64,000 nucleotides of DNA from Pirellulales bacterium. Its GTDB lineage: Bacteria; Planctomycetota; Planctomycetia; Pirellulales; JACPPG01. A model generated the notes under the pieces. The model did not search any database. It was not told where the DNA came from and saw only the letters and a program-made list of their open reading frames with translations. Below are positions 25,653 through 35,585 of this stretch, one piece after another. The stretch is taken from contig DASZWQ010000185.1 in assembly GCA_035546535.1 (NCBI GenBank), positions 58,470 through 122,469 of the forward strand, in the 5' to 3' direction. The translations under genes and the position numbers were made by a program. Position 1 is the stretch's first letter; each line of letters begins with the position of its first letter.

Positions 25653-28124
25653 CTAGTGATTGAACAGAAACTCGGTGCTGCTCAGCACGCTCCAGTACAT
25701 GTCCTCGACCGCTTGCCGCTTATCGGCGGCGCTAGTCGCGGCTAGCTCGGGCAGGATCTTCGCCTTTTCGGCCTCGGTGGGATAGCGCGACAGGGCCGCC
25801 AGGTACAAACCTTCGAGCAGCTTGTCATCCGAGGTATTCTCGGCCAGCAAGCGCGACATCGCATTCGCCGGCGATTGCAACTTGTCGTTCAGTGAATTGC
25901 CATTGGCGATGTGCAGCACCTGCACCACGCTCGGCTCCGCCGTCCGCTCACACTCACAGGTAACGGCTCGCTCCGGGCGGCCAAAAGCCTTGAGAAAGTA
26001 CGACGCCACGTTCGAATCCGGTAGCTGCATGGCCCGCCAACCGGCCGGATAGCCGGCGAACTCCGTGGCCGCGCCCGTGACCTGCGACATCGCGTCCAGC
26101 AGCACTTCGGCCATCAAGCGCCGCGGGTAGTAGTGAGAGTAGAAACGATCGTCGCCGGCGTTCTCGGCCGAGGGGCGACTGGCGCGCTGGTACGTGTTCG
26201 ATTGCAAAATCGTTCGCATGAGCGCTTTCAGGTCATAGCGGTTGTCGACGAGATACTTGGCCGTTGCGGCGAGCAGTTGCTCGTTGCTCGCCGGATTCGT
26301 CAGCCGCATGTCATCGACTTTCTCCACCAGGCCGACGCCGAAGAAGTTGGCCCACACCCGATTGGTGATCGACCGGCTGAAATACGGGTTCTCGGGCGCG
26401 ACGAGCCAATCGGCCAGGGCCAGGCGGCGATCTTCCGTCGAGGCGTTCTCGAGCGATTGCCCGTCCAACGGAGCGGGCCGCTGCGGCTTGCCCGTCAGCG
26501 GTTGAATCAACTCGCCTGACGCGTCGGGATAGACGATCAGGTTCCCCTCGCCGGGCATGGTCTTGGTACGTACCCGGGCGAACAAATTGGCAAAGGCGAA
26601 ATACTGGCTATTGGTCCACTTCTCAAGCGGGTGATTGTGGCAGCGGGCACAGTTGATCGACATGCCCAGGAAGGTGACGGTTGTTGTTTCGGCCAGGTCC
26701 AACGGATCGCCGTGCAGGACGTAGTAGTTCGTGGCTCCGTTTTCCAGCGTGCCGCCCTTGGCTGTCACGATCTGCCGCGCGAACTCGTCCCACGGCGTGT
26801 TGGCTTCGACCTGGTTGCGAATCCAGGTGTAGTAAGACCACAAAGCGGGAGTTCGCAGCTTCTCGCTGTTGACCAATAGCAGGTCCGACCACTTATAGGC
26901 CCAGTAGTCGACAAACTCGGGCCGCGCGAGCAACGATTCGATCAGCTTGTCACGCTTGTCGGCCGACGTGTCGGCCAAGAAGGCGCGCGCTTCCTCGATC
27001 GTGGGGAGCACGCCAATCGTGTCGAGAAACGCGCGGCGCAAGAACTCGGCGTCCGCCGCTGGCGGTGAGGGAGGAATATTCAGGCTGGCCAGCTTGGCGA
27101 GTGCCAGCTCGTCGATGAAGTTCCGCCGTGGCGCCGACGCAAATACGTCGGCCGCGACCGGCTTTTCGTAAGGCGCGCTGACCGCGGCCACGGCCACGCG
27201 GCTGGCGTACCAGGCGGTGAGCACGCCTTCGCCGTGTCCCATCACGGTCACCAGACCCGCATCGTCGATCTGCACCACCGATTCGTTGGCCGACGAGAAT
27301 TTCACCCATCGCGTGACATCCTCTTGATGCCCGTCGGTGAAATAGGCGCGGACGAGAAACTGTTGCTTGTCGGCGGGCTTGAGCACGACGCCGCGCGGGA
27401 GAATCTCCAGCCGGTCGACGCGCGCGTCGGAAGGCTGCGGCGGCGCCGCGCCCGAGGCGATCCACTCGGCAATGACGCGATACTCGAGCGAGTCGGGCGA
27501 GAAGCGCAAGCCCCCTTTATGCGGCACCGCGCCCGACGGCTTGGTCAGCAGCAGGCTGCGTCCCGGATCCGTGGGAACCATCCGCCGGCCGCGCGCCTGG
27601 CGCGTGAGCGTGCTGAAATCTCCCTCGGGGTCGTAGCCGCGCAGCGACAGCTTGAAGCCGTTCTTGCCGGCCAGGGCGCCGTGACAGGCGCCCGAGTTAC
27701 AACCGGTCTTGGAGAAGACCGATTCGACGTGATTGCGAAAGCTCCATGCAAAGGGTTTGTCCATGTCGGCGACCACGACGTGCGCCGCCGCGGTCGCGCC
27801 ACCGACCGTGGCCGTGATCGTGGCTTCGCCATTGGCCACGGGACGCAACAGGCCATCCTCGATCGAGACGACCTTTGGGTTGCTCGATGTCAGTTGCGCG
27901 CCTGCGGCAACCTGGCCGAAGAATTGTCCGTTGTCGGTCCGCTCGACGACGATTTGCTGACGCGCTTCCGGTCCACCAAGCGCAATCTCGGCGGGCAAAA
28001 TGGCGATCGCGTCGGCCGCGCGAACGACTTGTGTGCCGGCGAGCAGAGACGCCAGCCCCACAGCCAGCAGCACTAACCTCGCGCGGATGCGCGGCCATAG
28101 AGTTTTCTTCACCGTTGCCGCCAT
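25653..28124 (-). CDS. DUF1549/DUF1553 protein with Big2-like domains and haem-like motifs
   Basis: An 823-residue exported protein. It has a signal peptide (RLVLLAVGLASLLAGTQVVRA), then Ig/Big2-like stretches (SNPKVVSIEDGLLRPVANGE, SANESVVQIDDAGLVTVMGH). Between them lies FSKTGCNSGACHGALAGKNG with a CxxxxCH motif. DUF1549 is marked by FIDELALAKLASLNIPPSPP, FLRRAFLDTIGVLPTIEEAR and MSINCARCHNHPLEKWTNSQ (CxxCH). DUF1553 follows with NRVWANFFGVGLVEKVDDMR and YHYPRRL-like sequence. Its ATG directly abuts the stop of the upstream DUF1501 gene, so the two are probably translationally coupled. Biochemical role of the pair is unknown. Confidence 0.93.
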   Translation of the reverse strand: MAATVKKTLWPRIRARLVLLAVGLASLLAGTQVVRAADAIAILPAEIALGGPEARQQIVVERTDNGQFFGQVAAGAQLTSSNPKVVSIEDGLLRPVANGEATITATVGGATAAAHVVVADMDKPFAWSFRNHVESVFSKTGCNSGACHGALAGKNGFKLSLRGYDPEGDFSTLTRQARGRRMVPTDPGRSLLLTKPSGAVPHKGGLRFSPDSLEYRVIAEWIASGAAPPQPSDARVDRLEILPRGVVLKPADKQQFLVRAYFTDGHQEDVTRWVKFSSANESVVQIDDAGLVTVMGHGEGVLTAWYASRVAVAAVSAPYEKPVAADVFASAPRRNFIDELALAKLASLNIPPSPPAADAEFLRRAFLDTIGVLPTIEEARAFLADTSADKRDKLIESLLARPEFVDYWAYKWSDLLLVNSEKLRTPALWSYYTWIRNQVEANTPWDEFARQIVTAKGGTLENGATNYYVLHGDPLDLAETTTVTFLGMSINCARCHNHPLEKWTNSQYFAFANLFARVRTKTMPGEGNLIVYPDASGELIQPLTGKPQRPAPLDGQSLENASTEDRRLALADWLVAPENPYFSRSITNRVWANFFGVGLVEKVDDMRLTNPASNEQLLAATAKYLVDNRYDLKALMRTILQSNTYQRASRPSAENAGDDRFYSHYYPRRLMAEVLLDAMSQVTGAATEFAGYPAGWRAMQLPDSNVASYFLKAFGRPERAVTCECERTAEPSVVQVLHIANGNSLNDKLQSPANAMSRLLAENTSDDKLLEGLYLAALSRYPTEAEKAKILPELAATSAADKRQAVEDMYWSVLSSTEFLFNH

Positions 28125-29501
28125 TTAGAAGAGCTCTTTGATCTCGTGCTTGCCAAAGTCAACCAGCGGGAACGGTCGCCCCTGCGGACCGGGTAGTTTG
28201 GTTTCCAGGTCGAGCCCGAGGCTGCGATAGATCGTCGCCACGACCTCGGCCGGCTCGACGGGGCGTTCGGCCGGCACGCCGCCGATCGCGTCGCTGCGTC
28301 CGACGACGCGCCCTCCTTGGACTCCGCCGCCGGCAAAGTGGCTGGTCCAGCATTGCGGCCAGTGATCGCGTCCGCCGGCGGGATTCACGCGCGGCGTGCG
28401 GCCGAATTCCTGCAGATTGCACACCATCGTGTTCCCGAGCAGCCCACGCTCTGAGAGATCCTCGAGCAGCGTGCTGTACGCCTGATCGTACATCGGGCAG
28501 ACGATGTCGCGCATGCCCTCGATCGACGTGAACGGTTTCGAGCCGTGAATGTCCCACGTGATCTCGTCGAACACGGTGAGAAACGTGTTCACCGTGACGA
28601 AGCGGACGCCGGCCTCGATCAGGCGGCGCGCGAGCAAGCAGCATTGCCCGAAACGCGTCATGCCGTAACGCTCGCGCATCGCTTGCGGTTCTTTCGATAG
28701 ATCGAACGCATCGCGGGCCTGGGCGCTCGTCATCAGGCGGAAGGCCGCTTCGAAGTTACTGTCGAGCAACTGTTCGCTGCCCGAGGCCTCGAACTTGCTC
28801 ACCGTCTCGTCGACGGCCTCGCGCATACGGCGGCGACGGTCGAGCCGCGCCTGGCCGATCGCGGCCGGCGGTAGCAGGTCGGGAACCTGAAAGTTCGGCT
28901 TCGACGGATCGGCCATCAGCGCGAACGGGTCGTGCGCTTTACCCAGGAACCCGGCGTCCTGGCCGTGCGGCAGGTTCCCGCCGGTGCGCCCCATCGGCTC
29001 GGGCAGGATGACGTGGGCGGGCAAATCCGACTTGCGGCCGCGCAGGTAGGCCAAGGCGCAACCGGCGTGCGGCGTGTTGATGCCGCCGGTAAACAGCCGG
29101 CCCGTTTGCAGCATCTGATGCCCGGTGTCGTGTACCGCGGCGGCCGTGTGAAAGCAACTTCGCACGAGCGAGTACTTGTCGGCGTGCTTCGCCATGCGCG
29201 GGAAGATTTCCGAGATTTCGATCCCGTCGGCGTTCGTCTTGATCGGCTTAAAGGGGCCGCGGATTTCGGCCGGAGCCTCGGGCTTCATGTCCCAGCAGTC
29301 GATCTGGCTGGGCGCGCCGAGGTTGAAGATCATGATCACCGACCGCTCGTCGTGCCCGTCGGCGACCCGACCTTGAGCCTTAGCGGCCATGAGTTCCGGG
29401 AGGGCCAGGCCGACGGCCGAGAGCGTTCCGGCCTGCAAGAATTCGCGGCGCGAGACTCCGTCGCAGGTGTGTGCCACTGCTTTACCGACGAGGTCGAGCA
29501 T
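28125..29501 (-). CDS. DUF1501 protein with Tat signal, first gene of the DUF1501-DUF1549-cytochrome operon
   Basis: A 458-residue Tat-exported protein. The ATG at 29501 is preferred to the longer open frame because GAGGG lies about 10 nt upstream and the Tat signal follows (DGVSRREFLQAGTLSAVGL). Family landmarks: IMIFNLGAPSQIDCWDMKPE, ARRLIEAGVRFVTVNTFLTV, WDIHGS, CNLQEFGRTPRVNPAGGRDH, and a C-terminal PVEPAEVVATIYRSLGLDLE. Compared with the copy at 12776 it has about 30% visible similarity by eye and a different partner set. The stop codon directly abuts the next ATG. No catalytic role is established for the family. Confidence 0.92.
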   Translation of the reverse strand: MLDLVGKAVAHTCDGVSRREFLQAGTLSAVGLALPELMAAKAQGRVADGHDERSVIMIFNLGAPSQIDCWDMKPEAPAEIRGPFKPIKTNADGIEISEIFPRMAKHADKYSLVRSCFHTAAAVHDTGHQMLQTGRLFTGGINTPHAGCALAYLRGRKSDLPAHVILPEPMGRTGGNLPHGQDAGFLGKAHDPFALMADPSKPNFQVPDLLPPAAIGQARLDRRRRMREAVDETVSKFEASGSEQLLDSNFEAAFRLMTSAQARDAFDLSKEPQAMRERYGMTRFGQCCLLARRLIEAGVRFVTVNTFLTVFDEITWDIHGSKPFTSIEGMRDIVCPMYDQAYSTLLEDLSERGLLGNTMVCNLQEFGRTPRVNPAGGRDHWPQCWTSHFAGGGVQGGRVVGRSDAIGGVPAERPVEPAEVVATIYRSLGLDLETKLPGPQGRPFPLVDFGKHEIKELF

Positions 29502-29731
29502 TGCAGTTTTCCCTCGGGATTGGTGGGGCGGCGGCGACAAAAAGAACCGGCCAAGGGCCGCGCTAGGCGAGACTTGGATCGTAGCATGCGCGCAATCGGC
29601 CGGCAACCATTTCGATATCGCCGCAAGTGCCGCCGCCATAAGCGGATCGCAGGCGCAAGGCCCGTCGAAACCAGGGTTCCCAGCGGCCGCGTGATTTGTC
29701 CGGACGGCCGGTTTGAAGGCCGACCCGAGGC

Positions 29732-30622
29732 TTAGGATCTGCCTCGTGCGCTTCGAATCGCCGGCAGTACCGCTAAACCACCGAGAAGGGCCAACGCCAT
29801 CGTGCCGGGCTCGGGAACTCTCGTCGTCGCCACGATCTGCCCCGAGAATACCGCGTTCACCGTTTGGATACCCATATCCAGCGGCACGGTCACCTGGATG
29901 GGGATCGTGATCGTATTGCCCGCGATGGTGCCAAGACCGGCCGAGGCGAGTTGTCCGTCGCTGCCAGCGATCGAGGTCGAGCCCAGGGCAAATGGCAAGC
30001 CGGTCTGGAAGTTCTGCGTTGGCGGGTTGTAGTCGCCGACGCCGGTATTCAGGTTGAAATCGAGATTCCCTGCGGTGTTCGTGTAAGTCAACCCTGTCGT
30101 GTCGAAGGAGCCGGCCGAGATCGTGGCCGAGCCGGTCAGGCTTGCCAGGGCCGAGTCGATGGCCGCGTATCCGGCCAGCGCCGCCGTATTCAGATCGAGC
30201 GGGTCGCCGGGATTGGTGGGAAAAATGACCGTCAGCCCGTAGTTGGCTGTTTGCGTACTGCCGATGTTGGGACTCGCGGGAGGAAGATCAGGGAGTGGGC
30301 TGGTCGTGCCGGCGACCGCGTTGCCGCCGGTCGCGTTCGGGTAAATGCCCGCCTGCGAACCGAAACCAATCGAGCTGGAATTGAAGGTGACACTACCGCC
30401 CCCCGTGGTCGCATCCAGCGTCCCACTCAACGGCTCTGTGTCACTGCCGGCAAACTGCGCAAGCGACGCCGGCATTCCACTGGTTGGGTCAACGAAGGAC
30501 AAGCTCAGATGGCTCTGAGAAGAATCGATGGTGTACGTCGCTCCGTGGGCCATTTGACTTGCGAGTGCAACCGCCAAGACGCCGCCAATAGCTCGAATCA
30601 TGATGCTTCTCTGCTTGCTCAT
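29732..30622 (-). CDS. PEP-CTERM secreted protein of unknown function
   Basis: A 296-residue secreted protein with signal peptide (IMIRAIGGVLAVALASQMAHG), a Ser/Thr/Gly-rich, Cys-free mature region and a C-terminal PEP-CTERM signal (VPEPGTMALALLGGLAVLP then RSARGRS). The mature part starts YTIDSSQSHLSLSFVDP and has beta-rich low-complexity sequence such as DATTGGGSVTFNSSSIGFGS. The opening faintly resembles YceI-like lipocalin starts, but not enough to call it. Likely exported and processed by an exosortase. It stands between the DUF1501 operon and lhr on the same strand. Function not recognised. Confidence 0.85.
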   Translation of the reverse strand: MSKQRSIMIRAIGGVLAVALASQMAHGATYTIDSSQSHLSLSFVDPTSGMPASLAQFAGSDTEPLSGTLDATTGGGSVTFNSSSIGFGSQAGIYPNATGGNAVAGTTSPLPDLPPASPNIGSTQTANYGLTVIFPTNPGDPLDLNTAALAGYAAIDSALASLTGSATISAGSFDTTGLTYTNTAGNLDFNLNTGVGDYNPPTQNFQTGLPFALGSTSIAGSDGQLASAGLGTIAGNTITIPIQVTVPLDMGIQTVNAVFSGQIVATTRVPEPGTMALALLGGLAVLPAIRSARGRS

Positions 30623-30946
30623 GTGTTCAGGAGAATTTCGACCGCAGGTACGCCGAAGCCAAATACCGATCAGTCACTTTCGATCGGGTAGCGCCAACCG
30701 CGAGGGAAAATCACGGCCGGAGTCTGCTCGAATGGTGCTAATAAGAACCCAAAACAAAAGCCGGACAGGCTCAGCTTTTGAATAGGCTCTTTGTCGTGCT
30801 CACTAGCACCGCGGACTCGGAAAAGATGGCCGGGCAAATGCCCGAGGCCCTCCACATGTTGCAAAACGATTACAGTTAACGCAATAGTTTTGCCAGAATT
30901 CAAGGGCCTCTCGGCCCAGTGCGAAGCGCGTGCCAGAGCGGCGAGG
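30623..30946. other. Intergenic region downstream of lhr
   Basis: 324 bp on the minus-strand path from lhr to the PEP-CTERM gene. Structures seen: CGGGCA-AA-TGCCCG (30831-30844), and CCGAGGCCCT (30842-30851) nearly inverted by AGGGCCTCTCGG (30903-30914), which could form a long hairpin after lhr. The AT-rich stretch 30725-30785 may hold the promoter of the PEP-CTERM gene. No gene seen. Confidence 0.5.
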
Positions 30947-33900
30947 TTAACCCGTCCTGCGCAACCACCGGCTGATTTCCGCGCCCACTTCGGCCGGCAG
31001 GGCCTCGCGAAATTGCACGTGGCCCGACTCGAAGGAGGCCACCACATGGCCGTCGCGAAGGGCCAAGGCGTTCGTGGCCTTGGCTCCGATCCGATCCGCC
31101 GATGTCACCACGCCTTCCAGATTGAGCGGATCCGAGCCAGCAACGACGAGGTAATCCGTGGCCGGCTCGCTATCGCGGGCGCTGCGCAGCCGCTGGACGG
31201 AATTCTCGGCGGCGTATTGCTCACCACCGACCCCGGAGACGAACCGGCCGCCGCGAATCTCGCCGCGCGCTTCCAGGCGCCGCAGGACCGGCACCAACTG
31301 TCCCCATGTGGGGGCCGCGGCCTCGCGGGTGAGCAGGTCACGGAACAACACGCCCCACCGCCGCAGGAGTTGCGTCACCCACTGCTTGAGCCACTCGTCT
31401 CCGTCGATCGCCGGCATAGTCCCCGGAAACAGCGACCAGCGCCCCGCGCTCGCCAGGCGGCTTGCACCGGCGGAATGCTGAGCCTGCCGCTCGCGGCGAC
31501 GACGCCGCGTGCCGCGCGATTGTGTCGCCAAGACACGCAGCGGCGCGAATCCGTCGGCCGTGAGCATTCCAAGTTGCGCCAGTTCCAATAAGGCTTCGTC
31601 CAAGTGCGTCGGCAACAAGTCGGCGACAGCCAGCAAGTCGTGATAGAAAAGAGCGCCGCGCGTTTGCAAAGCTTCGAGCACCGCGCGGGCGTTGCTGCTG
31701 ACCGGCGCGGTCGCTGCTTCGCGATCGGGGGGCAATAGCCAAGGCAAATCATTGCGCAACACGAGCGACAGCGGTACCGCACGCGTCAAACGGCTGCGGC
31801 TGGCACGGCCGTTTTCCTCGGGCCGGAAGGGGCGCAAACGACCCCAGGTCAGTTCCCCCGAGAAGGCGAGCTGATCGAGCCAGGCCGGATCGTAATCCTT
31901 GATGCGCAACGGCAGGATGCGTCGTTCCCAGACGCCCGCCGCCATTTCGAAACCTTGCAACTGGCGAATCACCTCGCGCACGCCCGCCGGGCCAGTCAGG
32001 CGATGGTCGGGCGTCAGGTGTTGATGCTCGGCCAGAAATCGCAGAAATACTGGCGGCTCGACCGGTTCGATTTGCCGGCGCAGCCGATCGAGCGTCAGGC
32101 GATGAATCCGCGCGAGCAGCCGGCGATCGCACCATTCGATGGGCGGCGTCGCCTGCGAATCCTGCGGTGTGAACAAGTCGTCCCCCTGACGCGCTCTCGC
32201 GCCGGGCGGCGTGTAGCGGCCGCGCATCGCCATTCCCTCGGCCTCGAGCGCCATCAGGGCCGCCTCGACGCGACCGACATCCAAACCCAACTCGTGCGCC
32301 ATGCGCACGGCCGTCACCGGTCCCGCGATCTGCAGCCGTCCGCGCAGGAGGTTCACTAGCGCTTCGGACGATTCCCACTGCTGGCGTACTGACGAAGGTA
32401 GCCCCGGCTTGCGCTCGATTTCGGCCGCGGGGAGCGCCGCGGCAACCAGCGGCCAATTCTCCGTCGCCAGCCACAGGGGAGGCCGATCGGGTATTCGAGC
32501 GCGCGTCGCCCGGCCCGCGGTTTGGAGCTCTGCGAACAGGCCGGTCCAGGCCAAGCCTTCCTGCTCGAGCAGGACGCCTTGGGCGATGAGCGCGTCGTGC
32601 AATTCATCGGCATCGCGCACCAGGGGTCGGGCCTCTTCGCGCACTTGCGCAATGGCGTCGGGATCGAGCCAGCCCAGGTCGCGCACGGCGGCGATGTCGA
32701 GTGTGCGCCGCACCGAGACGGCGCGTGTGCGCCGTTCTTCCAAGGGCGCGCCGTCGAGGAACGCATAGGGATTAGCGTTGATGATCTGGTGCGAAAACGG
32801 CGATGGCTCGCGCGTGTCGGCCGGCACCAGCTCGACGTCGCCGCCGGCGATGCCGCGCAGCACGTCCAGCCAGCCGTCGATGTCCATCGCTTCGTGCAGG
32901 CAGTCGTGAACGGTCTGGTTCACAAGCGGATGGTCGGGAATTTCCACGTCGCCCGAATGATTTTCCAGGCAGCCGACCGTTTGCGGAAAGACCGACGCCA
33001 GCAGATCGTCGGAGCGATGGCGCTGCAGGTAGGGGGGCACCTTCTTGCCGCCGCGATAGCGGAGGATGGCGAGTGCCCGCGTGGCGTTCCAGCGCCAGCG
33101 CGTCTGGAACAAGGGCGCCGCCAAGAGAGCCTGTTCCAACAGCGGCTGGCCATTCTGCGGATTCAGCATCTTAAAGAGCGCATCGACGGGGAAGCTGTGC
33201 TGCGGTCCCATCGACAACAGCACGCCGTCGTCGGTGGCGCTGGCTTGCAGCTCGAAATCGAAGCTGCGGCAAAAACGCTTCCGCATCGCCAGGCCCCAGG
33301 CGCGATTGATCCGCGCGCCCAAAGGGGCATGAATCACGAGTTGGCTGCCCCCCGATTCGTCGAAGAACCGCTCGAAGACGATCTGCCGCTGCGTGGGAAT
33401 GGCGGGAATGGCGGCTTTTTGCGCTGCGACATAGCGGGCAGCTTGCGCGGCCGCCCAATCGTCGGCGCCACACTCGGCCACCAGCCAGGCGGCCGCTTGC
33501 GAGAGATCGACGTCGTCGCGGGGCGGGCCCCCTTCGACCGATGACTCGTGGGGCCGGCCCGGTGGAATCTCGATGCGCGAGGCGATTTCGCTGCGCAGTG
33601 CCGCGACTTCGGCAGACAACTCGCGCGTGCGGCCAGGCGCTTCGCCCAGCCAGAAAGGGACCGTGGCCGGCGCGCCTTGCGCGTCTTGCACCACGACTTC
33701 ACCGCCGCGCACATAACGAATGCGCCACGACATGTTGCCGAGCTGGAAAACGTCGCCGGCCTGACTTTCGATTGCGAAGTCTTCGTTCAGCGTGCCGACG
33801 AAAGTGCCGTCCTCCTCGGTGACAACGCGATAGTCGGCCACCTCGGGAATGGCGCCGCCGGAAGTGATCGCGGCGATGCGCGCCCCGCGCCGCGCCCGCA

Positions 33901-35374
33901 GCCGGCCGTTGATCCGATCGCGGTGCAAGTGAGCGCCGCGGCCCGTTTTGGGATCGGCCCCCTGCGCGACCAGTTCCACGGCCGCTTCGAAATTCTCGCG
34001 GCTCAATTCGCGGAATGGCCAAGCCCGGCGGCACAGCGCATACAGCTCGCTTTCATCCCATTCATCGGCGGCCACGGCGGCCACGATTTGCTGGGCCAAG
34101 ATATCGAGCGGCGCGGCGGGAATTTCGATCGCATCCAGACGCCCACGCCGCACCGAGCGAATAACCGCCAGGCATTCGAGCAACTCATCGCGCGAGAGCG
34201 GAAACAGCCGTCCCTTGGGCACCAGGCCCAGCGAATGCCCCGACCGACCCACGCGCTGCAAAAACGTGGCAATCGAGCGCGGCGAGCCGAGCTGGCACAC
34301 CAGGTCGAGGTAACCGACGTCGATCCCCATTTCGAGCGAGGCCGTGGCGACGATGGCTTTCAATTGGCCCGTCTTCAAACGCTCTTCGGCCGAGAAACGC
34401 ATCGCGCGCGACATGCTGCCGTGATGCCCGGCCACGGCGTCTTCGCCCAACAGTTCGATCAAATGATGCGACACGCGTTCGGCCAGCCGGCGCGTGTTGA
34501 CGAAGATCAGCGTGCTGCGATGCGTGGTGATGAGCTGCGTCAGGCGCTCATACACCTCGCCCCAGCATTCGTGCGAGCAGACGGCGGCCAGCTCGCTGGG
34601 CGGAACTTCGATCGCCAGGTCCAGCTCGCGCTGGTGACCGACGTCGACGATCGTGCAGGCGGGCGGGTTTTCTGGATCCGGCCCGGCGCCGACGAGAAAT
34701 CGGGCCACGTCTTCGATCGGCCGCTGGGTCGCCGACAGGCCGATCCTGGTCGGCCGCACGCCGGTCAGGTCGACCAGACGCTCGAGCGACAACGCCAGAT
34801 GGCTGCCCCGCTTGTCGCGCGCCAGGGCATGAATTTCGTCGACAATCACGGTCCGCACGCCGCGCAGCATCTCGCGGCCGCGGACGCTGGTGAGCAGTAG
34901 GTACAGCGACTCGGGCGTGGTCACCAGGATATGTGGCGGGTGGCGCAACATGGCCTGACGCTCGGTGGCCGGCGTATCGCCGGTGCGCACCGCAGCACGA
35001 ATCGGCGGCGCGCGGTGGCCGGCCTCAATCGCGGCGGCCCGGATCTCGGCCAGCGGCACTTCCAGGTTGCGATGAATGTCGTTCGACAGGGCCTTCAGCG
35101 GCGAGACGTACACGACCTGGGTTTCATTGGCCAGTTCGCCGGCCATCCCCTGCCGGAACAGGCGGTCCAGGCACCACAGAAACGCGGCGAGCGTCTTGCC
35201 CGAGCCGGTTGGTGCCGCGATCAGCGTGTGGTGCCCGCTAGCGATGCTGCGCCAGCCGCGTCGCTGTGGCTCGGTGGGGGTGCCGATGCGGTCGCGGAAC
35301 CAGCGTTCGATGATCGGATGGAATAGCGCCGTGGCGTCGTCAGCCGCCGCGGCGAAAAGTTCGGTCGTGGCCAC
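30947..35374 (-). CDS. lhr: Lhr-family ATP-dependent helicase, long form
   Basis: A 1475-residue SF2 helicase, close in length to E. coli Lhr (about 1540). Start is GTG at 35374. Helicase motifs: Q-like TPTEPQRRGWRSI, motif I IAAPTGSGKTLAAF, Ia VYVSPLKALSNDI, II TVIVDEIHALARDKRGS, III LSATQRPIEDV, then domain 2 with IFVNTRRLAERVSHHL, VAGHHGSMSR, VATASLEMGIDVGYLD and QRVGRSGHSLG. After the core come the winged-helix/Lhr-specific regions (RGARIAAITSGGAIPEVADY) and a long C-terminal part like the Lhr-CTD of proteobacteria and actinobacteria. Lhr proteins translocate on single-stranded DNA 3' to 5' and unwind RNA:DNA hybrids. No nuclease or ligase partner is adjacent. Confidence 0.94.
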   Translation of the reverse strand: MATTELFAAAADDATALFHPIIERWFRDRIGTPTEPQRRGWRSIASGHHTLIAAPTGSGKTLAAFLWCLDRLFRQGMAGELANETQVVYVSPLKALSNDIHRNLEVPLAEIRAAAIEAGHRAPPIRAAVRTGDTPATERQAMLRHPPHILVTTPESLYLLLTSVRGREMLRGVRTVIVDEIHALARDKRGSHLALSLERLVDLTGVRPTRIGLSATQRPIEDVARFLVGAGPDPENPPACTIVDVGHQRELDLAIEVPPSELAAVCSHECWGEVYERLTQLITTHRSTLIFVNTRRLAERVSHHLIELLGEDAVAGHHGSMSRAMRFSAEERLKTGQLKAIVATASLEMGIDVGYLDLVCQLGSPRSIATFLQRVGRSGHSLGLVPKGRLFPLSRDELLECLAVIRSVRRGRLDAIEIPAAPLDILAQQIVAAVAADEWDESELYALCRRAWPFRELSRENFEAAVELVAQGADPKTGRGAHLHRDRINGRLRARRGARIAAITSGGAIPEVADYRVVTEEDGTFVGTLNEDFAIESQAGDVFQLGNMSWRIRYVRGGEVVVQDAQGAPATVPFWLGEAPGRTRELSAEVAALRSEIASRIEIPPGRPHESSVEGGPPRDDVDLSQAAAWLVAECGADDWAAAQAARYVAAQKAAIPAIPTQRQIVFERFFDESGGSQLVIHAPLGARINRAWGLAMRKRFCRSFDFELQASATDDGVLLSMGPQHSFPVDALFKMLNPQNGQPLLEQALLAAPLFQTRWRWNATRALAILRYRGGKKVPPYLQRHRSDDLLASVFPQTVGCLENHSGDVEIPDHPLVNQTVHDCLHEAMDIDGWLDVLRGIAGGDVELVPADTREPSPFSHQIINANPYAFLDGAPLEERRTRAVSVRRTLDIAAVRDLGWLDPDAIAQVREEARPLVRDADELHDALIAQGVLLEQEGLAWTGLFAELQTAGRATRARIPDRPPLWLATENWPLVAAALPAAEIERKPGLPSSVRQQWESSEALVNLLRGRLQIAGPVTAVRMAHELGLDVGRVEAALMALEAEGMAMRGRYTPPGARARQGDDLFTPQDSQATPPIEWCDRRLLARIHRLTLDRLRRQIEPVEPPVFLRFLAEHQHLTPDHRLTGPAGVREVIRQLQGFEMAAGVWERRILPLRIKDYDPAWLDQLAFSGELTWGRLRPFRPEENGRASRSRLTRAVPLSLVLRNDLPWLLPPDREAATAPVSSNARAVLEALQTRGALFYHDLLAVADLLPTHLDEALLELAQLGMLTADGFAPLRVLATQSRGTRRRRRERQAQHSAGASRLASAGRWSLFPGTMPAIDGDEWLKQWVTQLLRRWGVLFRDLLTREAAAPTWGQLVPVLRRLEARGEIRGGRFVSGVGGEQYAAENSVQRLRSARDSEPATDYLVVAGSDPLNLEGVVTSADRIGAKATNALALRDGHVVASFESGHVQFREALPAEVGAEISRWLRRTG

Positions 35375-35585
35375 GAGAGCCAGCCTCCCGGGTAATCAGA
35401 GCGGTCGAGCGCATCGAATGACGCGACAACTCATCTTACCGGGAATGGAGTGCGGCACGAAGCACGGGCGCCGGGATGCACGCCGGGGCCGACTCTGATG
35501 GACGGTCGGCCGATCTTGCGTCGCTGGACACAGCCGCCAGCGGGGCGGAACGAGGCACGAAGGGCACACGCCGGACCGGAGCCGC

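Noticed and set aside
33548..34900. 450-codon open frame on the plus strand
   Set aside because: Antisense to lhr, which has all helicase motifs in the other strand.
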